Source: Haloarcula regularis (GTDB taxonomy: Archaea > Halobacteriota > Halobacteria > Halobacteriales > Haloarculaceae). Taken from it: a stretch of DNA of 64,000 nucleotides. The notes beneath the pieces were generated by a model. The model saw only the letters and a program-made list of their open reading frames with translations. It did no database searches and was not told where the DNA came from. How positions within the stretch are numbered: position 1 is the stretch's first letter; each line of letters begins with the position of its first letter. Location of the stretch: positions 2,294,001-2,358,000 of the forward strand of contig NZ_CP119794.1 of NCBI RefSeq assembly GCF_029338315.1. Direction: 5' to 3'. This document shows, one piece after another, positions 56,132-63,459 of this stretch. Made by a program: the position numbers and the translations under genes.

Positions 56132-58791
56132 GATACCCCGCCCGCGAGCCTCGCTCCCGAGAGGTCGATGACGCCGTCATCGGCCGTCGTCCGGGTGAAC
56201 TCCCCTCGCTCGATGGTCGCCCACCTGAGGTCTGCACCCCGGCTGAACGTCGTATCTGTGAAATCAACGGACTCCTCGAACTCGGCTGTCGAGAACGTGG
56301 CCTGGGCCCGGAACGTGGCTTCCTCGAAGGACATCACCCGGGCGAAGGTCGTCCTGGTAAACGAGGCCGGGCCCCGGAACGCCGTCCCACTGAACGAACC
56401 GCCCCGCTCGAAGACGGACTCGCTGAATTCCGTCTCCCCCTCGACCGCCCCGTTGGCAAAGAGGAAGTTCCCGGGGGCGCTCAGCCGAAATGCGTTCAGG
56501 TCGCCGTCGACACTCGTCCCCGCGGCCTGGAAGCCGTTCTCGAACGTTGCCTTGTGAAGGTCGAAGTCGCCTCCGATATCGACGTTCATGAGCCGAAAGA
56601 TGTCCTGTGCACGGAACGCCTGGAGATCGCAGTCGCCGCCGACCACCCCGCCGTCCACGCTGACCCGTCTCGCCTGGGTCCCGACGGCGGTGAGATCGCC
56701 GTCCACCTGTAGCTCTTCGAGCAGGAAGTTCCCCCGTACGCGGGCACTCGTGAGGTCGAAATCCCCGCCAATGCGTATCTCGTCGCCCTGTATCGAACTT
56801 TCGATGGTCGCTTTCCCGAGGATGAAATCCCCGCTGACCGCCAGGCCGCTGACCCGGACTGATTGTGTCGTGGTGAGCGACCGGACGTTACAGTCCCCGC
56901 CGATCGTCGCATCGTGGAGGTGGAGCCGGCGGGCCTTCGTTCCGGTCAGTTTCACGCCCTGTTCGAACGTGGCGTCGGTCATGTCGAGCGTATCTTCGAC
57001 TGTCAGCTTCCCGAACGACGCCGCTCCTTCCACGGTCGTCCCCTCGAACCCGGCCTTCTCGGTGAACCGCGCCCCGGAAAACGTCGTCTCCCCCGCGAAG
57101 CGGCCGCCGTCGAAGTAGGTGTTCCCCTCGAAGGTACTTTCACCGAACGACGCGGCCCCGAAGACGGCGTCCTCGAAGTCGGCAAGCATCTCGAAGGTCG
57201 CTATCTCGAAGTCGGTCCGCCCCGTCACGGTCAGGCCCTCCGCCTTCAGGGGCTGGCTGACGGTCAACCGCCGGCACGAGAGGTCCCCCTCGACGTGGGC
57301 GTGTCGCAGGTCGATCGGGAAGTTGTCCCCCGTCCCGAGAATGGCAAACGAGAGGTCCACGTCGCCGAATCTGGCTCCCACGAGTTCCTTCTTGCGACGA
57401 CCCTCGCTCGTCAGCGTCTCCAGCAGCGCCTCCGTGACCACCTCGTCGTCCTTTTCGCTTATGGGTGCGTGGAACGTACAGAACTCGCTCCCCTCTCTCC
57501 GTTCGTGAGGACACTTCCAGGTCTTGATGCCGATCTCGCGGGTGTAGACACAGCCGTCACGTCCGTCTTCGAGGGTGACCGCCTCGTCGGCGACGTAGTC
57601 CGCCGTCGCCGACACGTCGCCGACCGACGGATCGTCGTCGATGACTTCCCCGACCGCGCCGATGACCGATTCGATGCTCGTCCGGCTGCCATCGAGGACA
57701 TCCTCCAGGGCGCTATCGCCATCAGCGTCGTCTTCGTGGGCCGGGACGGTCGTATCCCCCCGCCGGATCGACGCGACAGTGCTTCCAGGGTCTCCGTCGA
57801 CGGCAACACCCGCGTCCGTCAGGGCTGTCGTGACTGCCTCTCGGTCGGCCCCGACGAGGTCGGTCAGCGTGTCGGCGGCAACTTCGCTGACGTAGTCTGG
57901 CCCCAGCGCCAGTGCCTCGACGAGTTCGTCGGCGTGAGACGCGACCGCATCTGGGTGGTCCGCGACGACCGCGCGCAGGGCATCGATGGTGTAGTACCGC
58001 GTCTCGTCGTGGTCGTCCGTGACTGCCTGATCGAACGCGTCGGCCACTGGTGCAACCGCCCCGGGGTCCGCGTCCGCGATAGCGGAGAGCGCGTGGGCAG
58101 CCAGTTCCCTGACGTCCTCGTCCTCGTCGTCGAGCTGGCCCGCGAACGCGGCCGCGTGCTCGCTCACAGCGTCGGGATCACGGGTCGCGACCCTCTTGAG
58201 CGCCAGCGTCGCGTGATACCGAGGCCCGACGTGGTCGTCGTCGAACCGCCCGACGAGGGCGTCACAGTGGGTGGCGACGACACCCGGTGTCACCTTCGCG
58301 GCGACGACGAACCCCGCGGTCGCGGTGTTCCGGGCCTCGGGCTCGTCGTCGAGGTCAACGGCCAGATCCGCCAATACGGTCTCGACGGCGTCCGCCACCG
58401 CCTCCGGATGCGTCTCGGCGACGGCTTCCAACACGTCACCGGCCTTGTTGCGGACGTCGCTCTCCGTGTCGCCGAGTCGGCCCGCGATCGGGTGGAGGGC
58501 TCCGAGCAGACGGTCGGGGTGGTCGCTCGCGACGCGTTCGAGCGTCAGAGCCGCGTTGTGGCGGACGACTTCGTGGGCGTCCGAGAGGCGATCGACCACT
58601 GCCGGACGGACGTCCGCGACTGCGTCCGGGTGCGCGAGTGCGACGCGCGCGAGCGCGAGCATTGCCTGGTTACGCTCGCTCGCGTCCGCCCGGTCTGTCT
58701 CGGCTGCGATTGCCGGCACCTCGTCTACGACCTCGTCCGGGGTCTCGTCGGCGGCCGTCGCCCACGACTCGAGCTGCTGCTCGCTGACCAT
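56128..58791 (-). CDS. HEAT-repeat / zinc / pentapeptide solenoid protein
   Basis: 887 residues. Residues ~1-340 are HEAT-like helical repeats (LARVALAHPDAVADVRPAVV, LALKRVATRDPDAVSEHAAA, LAAHALSAIADADPGAVAPV). A Cys/His motif follows near residue 420: GCVYTREIGIKTWKCPHER with EGSEFCTFH, probably a zinc site. The rest (~480-887) is a right-handed beta-helix of pentapeptide-like repeats (ADFEDAVFGAASFGESTFEG, RGPASFTRTTFARVMSFEEA). Such proteins form rigid, DNA- or membrane-binding rods. The ATGA overlap with the ion channel suggests a sensory or gating role. Start ATG 58791. Confidence 0.85.
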   Translation of the reverse strand: MVSEQQLESWATAADETPDEVVDEVPAIAAETDRADASERNQAMLALARVALAHPDAVADVRPAVVDRLSDAHEVVRHNAALTLERVASDHPDRLLGALHPIAGRLGDTESDVRNKAGDVLEAVAETHPEAVADAVETVLADLAVDLDDEPEARNTATAGFVVAAKVTPGVVATHCDALVGRFDDDHVGPRYHATLALKRVATRDPDAVSEHAAAFAGQLDDEDEDVRELAAHALSAIADADPGAVAPVADAFDQAVTDDHDETRYYTIDALRAVVADHPDAVASHADELVEALALGPDYVSEVAADTLTDLVGADREAVTTALTDAGVAVDGDPGSTVASIRRGDTTVPAHEDDADGDSALEDVLDGSRTSIESVIGAVGEVIDDDPSVGDVSATADYVADEAVTLEDGRDGCVYTREIGIKTWKCPHERREGSEFCTFHAPISEKDDEVVTEALLETLTSEGRRKKELVGARFGDVDLSFAILGTGDNFPIDLRHAHVEGDLSCRRLTVSQPLKAEGLTVTGRTDFEIATFEMLADFEDAVFGAASFGESTFEGNTYFDGGRFAGETTFSGARFTEKAGFEGTTVEGAASFGKLTVEDTLDMTDATFEQGVKLTGTKARRLHLHDATIGGDCNVRSLTTTQSVRVSGLAVSGDFILGKATIESSIQGDEIRIGGDFDLTSARVRGNFLLEELQVDGDLTAVGTQARRVSVDGGVVGGDCDLQAFRAQDIFRLMNVDIGGDFDLHKATFENGFQAAGTSVDGDLNAFRLSAPGNFLFANGAVEGETEFSESVFERGGSFSGTAFRGPASFTRTTFARVMSFEEATFRAQATFSTAEFEESVDFTDTTFSRGADLRWATIERGEFTRTTADDGVIDLSGARLAGGVS

Positions 58792-59110
58792 GATAAGAGC
58801 GACACGAACACAGACTATTCAGTGTGTTGACTGTCATCATTTCTGAGTCTCACCCGCTGCAGTTCATGTGCACGCCAGCTTTCAGATTCATACTTCTTGC
58901 TTTTGACAATTGATCCGACGGTAATCCATCGACACAGTCAAAAAATGCCATCTGCTGTCGTCTGAGTACGGATATTCGCTGTCGTGTCTCTCCCGCAAGC
59001 GAAGCGAGTGGTTTCACGGAATCGCCGCTGCGCGGCGATTTCGTCGCTTTCGCCGCCGGAAGACTCGCGGGGCTCGTCTTCCGAGCCGTGCTTCGATCGG
59101 CACGACCGCG
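58792..59110. other. Non-coding right arm of the island
   Basis: About 320 bases between the solenoid gene and the tRNA region. It begins with low-GC sequence that should contain the solenoid-gene promoter, and ends in GC-rich hairpins (cgaagcgaag, gccgctgcgcggcg). No gene is evident. Confidence 0.35.
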
Positions 59111-59174
59111 GTTTTCGAGGCGGGTCCCCCCAGCGAGCCGACGGCTCGTGAGGCAACCCGACGAGAAAAAAGGT
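59111..59174 (+). repeat. Copy of a dispersed haloarchaeal repeat (inverted relative to 63131-63194)
   Basis: The segment beginning ttttcgaggcgggtcccccc, with inner hairpin agcgagccgacggctcgtga and ending acccgacgagaaaaaaggtg, matches the reverse complement of 63131-63194 at most positions. This shows one dispersed element in two places in the window. Here it abuts the tRNA-like segment directly. Confidence 0.7.
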
Positions 59175-59177
59175 GAT

Positions 59178-59275
59178 CCGTCGGGACCGGAATTTGAACC
59201 GGAGGAAGACGATCGCTCACTCCGTTCGCGCTGCGATTTCCTGGGATTCAAAGTCCACTGCGGTGGTTCACACCG
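59178..59275 (-). other. tRNA-like fragment or hairpin series next to tRNA-Ser
   Basis: On the minus strand CCGGTTCAAATTCCGG resembles a tRNA T-arm with an 8-base loop (one more than normal), followed by TCCCGACGGATCACC and a T-run. Further upstream GGACTTTGAATCC could be an anticodon arm, and GCGGTGTGAACCACCGC is a perfect hairpin. A full acceptor stem cannot be folded. It may be an att-type tRNA remnant from an integration next to tRNA-Ser. Confidence 0.4.
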
Positions 59276-59327
59276 CTCGCGGGTGACGAGCACACAAGGT
59301 GCTCGTCGGCGTTGTTCGCGGGAGAAG

Positions 59328-59409
59328 CGCCAGGACTGGGATTTGAACCCAGAATCCCGAAAGGGAACACGCTTTCCAGGCGTGCGCCTTACCGTTCGGC
59401 CATCCTGGC
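59328..59409 (-). tRNA. tRNA-Ser(GGA)
   Basis: 82-base class II tRNA. The acceptor stem GCCAGGA pairs with TCCTGGC (discriminator G). D-arm GCCGAACGGTAAGGC, anticodon stem-loop CACGC-CTGGAAA-GCGTG with anticodon GGA (reads UCC/UCU), variable arm TTCCCTTTCGGGATT, and T-arm CTGGG-TTCAAAT-CCCAG. CCA is not encoded. A promoter lies 28-40 bases upstream. The 3' end faces the accessory island. Confidence 0.96.
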
Positions 59410-59435
59410 TCGCACTCGAGCATCAGACGGCGGGT

Positions 59436-59450
59436 GGTTAAGGACTTTCG
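59436..59450 (-). promoter_or_regulatory. tRNA-Ser promoter
   Basis: On the minus strand cgaaagtccttaacc combines a BRE-like cgaaa and a TATA-like cttaac about 28-34 bases before the tRNA 5' end. It overlaps the last codons of the small membrane-protein gene. Confidence 0.6.
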
Positions 59451-59641
59451 TTTCCGGGCAGGCGGGCCTGCGTCAGGTAGGTCAGGCCCGTCGCGCCGGC
59501 CGCGACCAGTGCGGCGACGCCGAACTTCACGCCGAGGGCGAGCGGTCGCGCTGCGAGCAGTTCGTAGCCCTGGAGCAAGACGAGGAAGGCGAGGCCGCCG
59601 ACGGCGCCCCACAGCAGGCTGGATTTCGTTCGCGGCCGCAT
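59438..59641 (-). CDS. 67-residue two-helix membrane protein downstream of ridA
   Basis: Two hydrophobic spans (LLWGAVGGLAFLVLLQGYEL and FGVAALVAAGATGLTYLT) separated by a short charged loop. No known family. The ATG at 59641 abuts the ridA stop, so it is the last gene of the ilvA-ridA transcript. Its stop overlaps the tRNA-Ser promoter. Confidence 0.68.
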   Translation of the reverse strand: MRPRTKSSLLWGAVGGLAFLVLLQGYELLAARPLALGVKFGVAALVAAGATGLTYLTQARLPGNESP

Positions 59642-60019
59642 CTACCGGGCGGCCACGGCCTCGATCTCGACGGCGACGCCCTTCGGGAGGTCCTTGACGG
59701 CGACGGCCGAGCGGGCGGGCGGCTCGTCGTCGAAGAACGTCTCGTAGGTGTCGTTCATCGCGTCGAAGTCGTCGATGTCGGCCAGGAACACGGTCACCTT
59801 CAGGACGCTGTCCATGTCGGTGTCCGCCTCGGCGAGGATGGCGGCGACGTTCTCCAGGGCCTGTTCGGTCTGGACGTCGACGGCGGCCCCGTCCAGCAGG
59901 TCACCGTCGGGAGTCAGCGGAATCTGGCCGGCGGTGAACACGAGGTCGTCGGTGGTCGTCGCCTGGCTGTACGCGCCGACGGCGGCGGGCGCCTCGTCGG
60001 TACTGACGATCTCTCTCAT
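59642..60019 (-). CDS. ridA: RidA/Rid family enamine/imine deaminase
   Basis: 125 residues. Rid signature AVGAYSQATTTDDLVFTAGQ and DMDSVLKVTVFLADIDDF, with the catalytic Arg in ARSAVAVKDLPKGVAVEIEA. It hydrolyses reactive 2-aminoacrylate/2-aminocrotonate released by threonine/serine dehydratase. It follows ilvA by 46 bases on the same strand, the expected pairing. Confidence 0.94.
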   Translation of the reverse strand: MREIVSTDEAPAAVGAYSQATTTDDLVFTAGQIPLTPDGDLLDGAAVDVQTEQALENVAAILAEADTDMDSVLKVTVFLADIDDFDAMNDTYETFFDDEPPARSAVAVKDLPKGVAVEIEAVAAR

Positions 60020-60065
60020 ACCGGAGCGGGGACCGCCTGGCTAATAAATCCCGAGTGGGCCGGGC

Positions 60066-61277
60066 TCAGACCAGCACGTCGACCTCGTAGCCGTGCTCGC
60101 GAAGCGCCGAGAGCAGCGTCTCGACGTGCTCGGGGCCCCGGGTTTCGAGGTCAAGTTCCACCTCGGCGTCGTTCATCGCCACGTCGCGACTGGTCCGGTC
60201 GTGCTCGATGGCGTAGATGTTGGCCCGCTGGGCCGAGATAATTTCGACCAGTTCCTCGAGCGCGCCGGGCCGGTCCTTGAGGACCGTCCGCAGCTTGAGA
60301 TAGCGCCCGGTCTCGACCAGGCCCCGCATGACGACGTTGGTCAGCATGTTCAGGTCGATGTTGCCCCCACACAGCGCCGGGACGACGGTCTCGCCGTCGT
60401 CGTAGTCGAACGTCTCCTCGAGGACCGCGGCGAGCGCGACGGCACCGGCGCCCTCGGCGAGGGTCTTCGAACGCTCGAGCAGCGTCGTCAGCGCCACCGC
60501 TATCTCGGGGTCGGTGACGGTCACCACCTCGTCGACGCGGTCCTGGATGATCTCGAAGGTCTTCTCGCCGACGGTCCGGGTGGCGATGCCGTCGGCGATG
60601 GTCTCGACGGCGTTGCGCTGGACCCGGCGCCCCTTGCGCAGCGACTCGGCGACGCTGGAGGCGCCCTCGGCCTGGACGCCGACGACGCGGATGTCCTCGC
60701 GCTTGCCCTTCAGCGCGGTGGCGACGCCGCTGATGAGGCCCCCGCCGCCGATGGGGACGACCACCGTCTCGATCTCGGGCAGGTCGTCGTATATCTCGAG
60801 GCCGATGGTCCCCTGGCCGGCCATGACCTGCTCGTCGTCGAAGGCGTGGATGTAGGTCCGGCCCTCCTCGCGCTCGATCTCGTGGGCGCGCTCGGCCGCG
60901 GCGTCGTAGTCCCGGCCCGCGAGAACGACCTCGCCGCCGTAACTGCGGGTGGCCTTGACCTTCGAGACCGGCGCGTGCTCGGGCATGACGATCTTCGAGT
61001 CGACGCCGATGCGCGTCGCGGCCAGGGCGACCCCCTGGGCGTGGTTGCCCGCGCTGGCGGTGACGACACCGTTCTCGCGTTCCGCCGGTGAGAGGGTCGC
61101 GATGCGGTTGGTCGCCCCGCGGATCTTGAACGACCCCGTGCGCTGGAACAGCTCGAGCTTGAGGTGGACGTCCGCGCCGGTCATCGCAGAGAAGGTGTGC
61201 GAGTAGTCCAGCGGTGTGTGGCGCGCCGTCTGGCTCACCCGGTCCTGGGCCGCCAGCACGTCCTCGAACGAGAGCAT
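60066..61277 (-). CDS. ilvA: Threonine ammonia-lyase with C-terminal ACT domain
   Basis: 403 residues. PLP Lys51 in GSFKIRGATNR, phosphate loop GGGGLISGVATAL near residue 177, and a C-terminal ACT domain (LRTVLKDRPGALEELVEIIS). The single, short ACT domain differs from the two in biosynthetic bacterial IlvA and suggests a catabolic or threonine-sensing control. The product 2-oxobutanoate feeds isoleucine synthesis. Start MLSFEDVLAAQDRV at 61277. Confidence 0.94.
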   Translation of the reverse strand: MLSFEDVLAAQDRVSQTARHTPLDYSHTFSAMTGADVHLKLELFQRTGSFKIRGATNRIATLSPAERENGVVTASAGNHAQGVALAATRIGVDSKIVMPEHAPVSKVKATRSYGGEVVLAGRDYDAAAERAHEIEREEGRTYIHAFDDEQVMAGQGTIGLEIYDDLPEIETVVVPIGGGGLISGVATALKGKREDIRVVGVQAEGASSVAESLRKGRRVQRNAVETIADGIATRTVGEKTFEIIQDRVDEVVTVTDPEIAVALTTLLERSKTLAEGAGAVALAAVLEETFDYDDGETVVPALCGGNIDLNMLTNVVMRGLVETGRYLKLRTVLKDRPGALEELVEIISAQRANIYAIEHDRTSRDVAMNDAEVELDLETRGPEHVETLLSALREHGYEVDVLV

Positions 61278-61381
61278 GCCCGGCCCTACTCGTCGGGAGG
61301 TGTTAGATCTGCGGGAACGGGCACCGACATCGCGGGACGGCGGCAGAACTGTTTTATCGCCACTGGGCCACGTACCGGTAG

Positions 61382-63014
61382 ATGGACACCTGGATGCGGC
61401 GGACCGCCTACTACGTCGCAGGGCTGGCGGTCGTCATCGTCGCCTACGCCGTCGCCTACGACTACGGGATGACGGCCTGGGAGTCGGACCCCCGGGACTT
61501 CCTCCACTCGCTACAGGTCGTCGTCGAAACGTTCACCACCACGGGCTTTGGCTCCGATTCGCCCTGGGAGAGCACGGGGATGCGCCTGCTTGTCATCGTG
61601 ATGGACGTCACCGGCGTCGTGCTCATCTTCCTGGCGCTGCCGGTGTTGCTGTTCCCGCTGTTCGAGGAGGCGATGGCGACCTCCGCGCCGACGCGTGTCG
61701 AGGGACCTGTCGGACCACGTCGTCATCTGCCGATTTACCCCCCGCGGGGAGACGCTGGTCACCGAACTCGAGACCTGGGACGTCCCGTACGTCATCGTCG
61801 AGGCCGACCGCGACCGGGCGAACGAGCTGTACGCCGAGGGGTACCACGTCATCCACGCCGACCCCCAGTCGGTCGATGGGCTCCGGGGGGCCTGCCTCTC
61901 CTCGGCGCGCTCGCTGGTCGCCGACGCCTCCGACCAGGTCAACACGAGCATCATCCTCACGGCCCGCGAGGTCGACGAATCGGTCCAGACCGTCAGCGTC
62001 GTCGAGGAGCCCAGTCGCGCGAAGTACCACGACCTGGCGGGGGCCGACGCCGTCGTCTCTCCCCGTCGCATCCTCGGCGAGAGCCTCGCCAGCAAGGTCA
62101 CGACGGGCGTCTCGACGACGCTGGGCGACTCCATCGAGGTGGGCGAGGACTTCGACATCGCCGAACTCCCGATCCACCGCGGGAGCGACCTGGTGGGGAC
62201 GACGCTCGAGGACAGCGGCATCCGCGAGCGAACGGGCGTCAACGTCATCGGCGCCTGGTTCCGCGGGCAGTTCGTCAGTCCACCCTCGCCGGACGCCGAA
62301 CTCGACGGGAGCACCGTGTTGCTGGCGTCGGGGACCGAGTCACAGCTCGAACGGCTCAAGGAGATGACGATGTCGTCGGTCCACGACTTCAAGCGGGGCA
62401 AGACCGTCGTCGTCGGCTACGGCGAGGTAGGACAGACCGTCACCGCGGCGCTGACCACCACCGGGGTCCCCCACACCGTCCTCGACCGGGAGGACAAGCC
62501 CGGCGTCGACGTGGTCGGCGACGCCACCGAACCGGAGGTGCTCCAGGCCGCCCGCATCGACGAGGCCCGAACGGTCATCCTCGCTATCTCTCAGGACACC
62601 GAGACGGAGTTCGCGACGCTCGTCGTCCGGGACCTGGACCCCGACGTGGAGGTCATCGCCCGCGCCGAGGAGACCAACAACGTCAAGAAGATGTACCGCG
62701 CCGGCGCCGACTACGTCCTCTCGCTGGCGACGGTCAGCGGACGGATGCTCGCCTCGACCATCTTAGAGGAGGAAGACGTCATCTCGATGGACCAGCAGGT
62801 CGAGATCGTCCGCGTCTCGCCGCAGCGACTGGGCGAGACGACGCTGGGCGAGGCCGACATCCGCTCGCGGACGGGGTGTACGGTCATCGCCGTCGAGCGC
62901 AACGGCGACGTGCTGACGGACCTCGGGCCCGACGTCCACATCGACTCGACGGACCAACTCGTCATCGCGGGCACCGACGAGGGCGTCGACCGCTTTACCG
63001 ACCTGTTCGGGTAG
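61382..63014 (+). CDS. Two-helix K+ channel with two RCK (TrkA) units (frameshifted near 61695)
   Basis: About 544 residues. Helix YYVAGLAVVIVAYAVAYDYG, pore loop ETFTTTGFGSDSP (filter TTGFG at 53-57), helix LLVIVMDVTGVVLIFLALPV. After the break near 61695 (one extra or two missing bases) come TrkA-N unit 1 (HVVICRFTPRGETLVTELE), TrkA-C, TrkA-N unit 2 (TVVVGYGEVGQTVTAALT) and TrkA-C with SRTGCTVIAVERNGDVLTDL. It is a K+ channel or efflux protein gated by ligands. Divergent from ilvA. Confidence 0.9.
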
Positions 63015-63042
63015 CGGGACTGAACCCCTCCGATTCGACGTC

Positions 63043-63113
63043 TACCGTTCCTCGAGCGGGACGAACGTCGTCTCGTCCGTGTCGGGGCCGGTATAACGGG
63101 CACGCGGGCGGAT
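63043..63113 (-). repeat. Copy A of the citrate synthase 3' end
   Basis: A 71-bp sequence identical to the true gltA end (63461-63531) and to copy B (63265-63335), encoding the last ~23 residues ending in PDTDETTFVPLEER. Here the stop is TAG (63042-63044) instead of TAA, because the repeat ends just before the last stop base. The whole copy lies in non-coding DNA. Confidence 0.85.
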
Positions 63114-63130
63114 CAGCCGCTCGCCCTCCA

Positions 63131-63194
63131 CCTTTTTCGTCGTTGGGTTTCCTCGCGAGCCGTCGGCTCGCTGCGGGAACCCGCCTCGAAAAAT
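63131..63194 (+). repeat. Dispersed element after copy A (with hairpin)
   Basis: Begins ctttttcgtcgttgggtttc, holds the palindrome gcgagccgtcggctcgc, and ends gggaacccgcctcgaaaa. Nearly the reverse complement of 59111-59174. A shorter-arm relative with gtgctcgcttcgcttcgcac is at 63353-63407 after copy B. Confidence 0.7.
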
Positions 63195-63264
63195 CTGGAC
63201 CAAAAAGCCGAACGCTCGTTGCACTCGCGTTCGGTCACGTGCCGCGGGTACGACACCGTCGGGC

Positions 63265-63335
63265 TACCGTTCCTCGAGCGGGACGAACGTCGTCTCGTCC
63301 GTGTCGGGGCCGGTATAACGGGCACGCGGGCGGAT
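63265..63335 (-). repeat. Copy B of the citrate synthase 3' end
   Basis: Identical 71-bp repeat, followed, as after copy A, by cagccgctcgccctccacct and then tttttcgtcgttgggt (63336-63370 versus 63114-63148). It also ends in a TAG stop (63264-63266). Confidence 0.85.
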
Positions 63336-63352
63336 CAGCCGCTCGCCCTCCA

Positions 63353-63407
63353 CCTTTTTCGTCGTTGGGTGTGCTCGCTTCGCTTCGCACACCACGCCTC
63401 GAAAAAC
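63353..63407 (+). repeat. Dispersed element after copy B (diverged hairpin)
   Basis: ctttttcgtcgttgggt then the hairpin gtgctcgcttcgcttcgcac and accacgcctcgaaaa. Same ends as the element at 63131-63194 but with a different hairpin. Both elements lie after a 71-bp gltA-end copy and upstream of the next copy, suggesting the unit moves with the gltA end. Confidence 0.65.
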
Positions 63408-63459
63408 GTGGGCGAAAAACCCGGCCCGTCGCTTCGCTCGGGCCGGTGACGACTCCTGC

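Noticed and set aside
56863..58830. A 655-codon open frame antisense to the solenoid gene
   Set aside because: It is a mirror of GC-rich coding sequence in the minus-strand gene, which has clear HEAT and pentapeptide patterns. The antisense has no domain.
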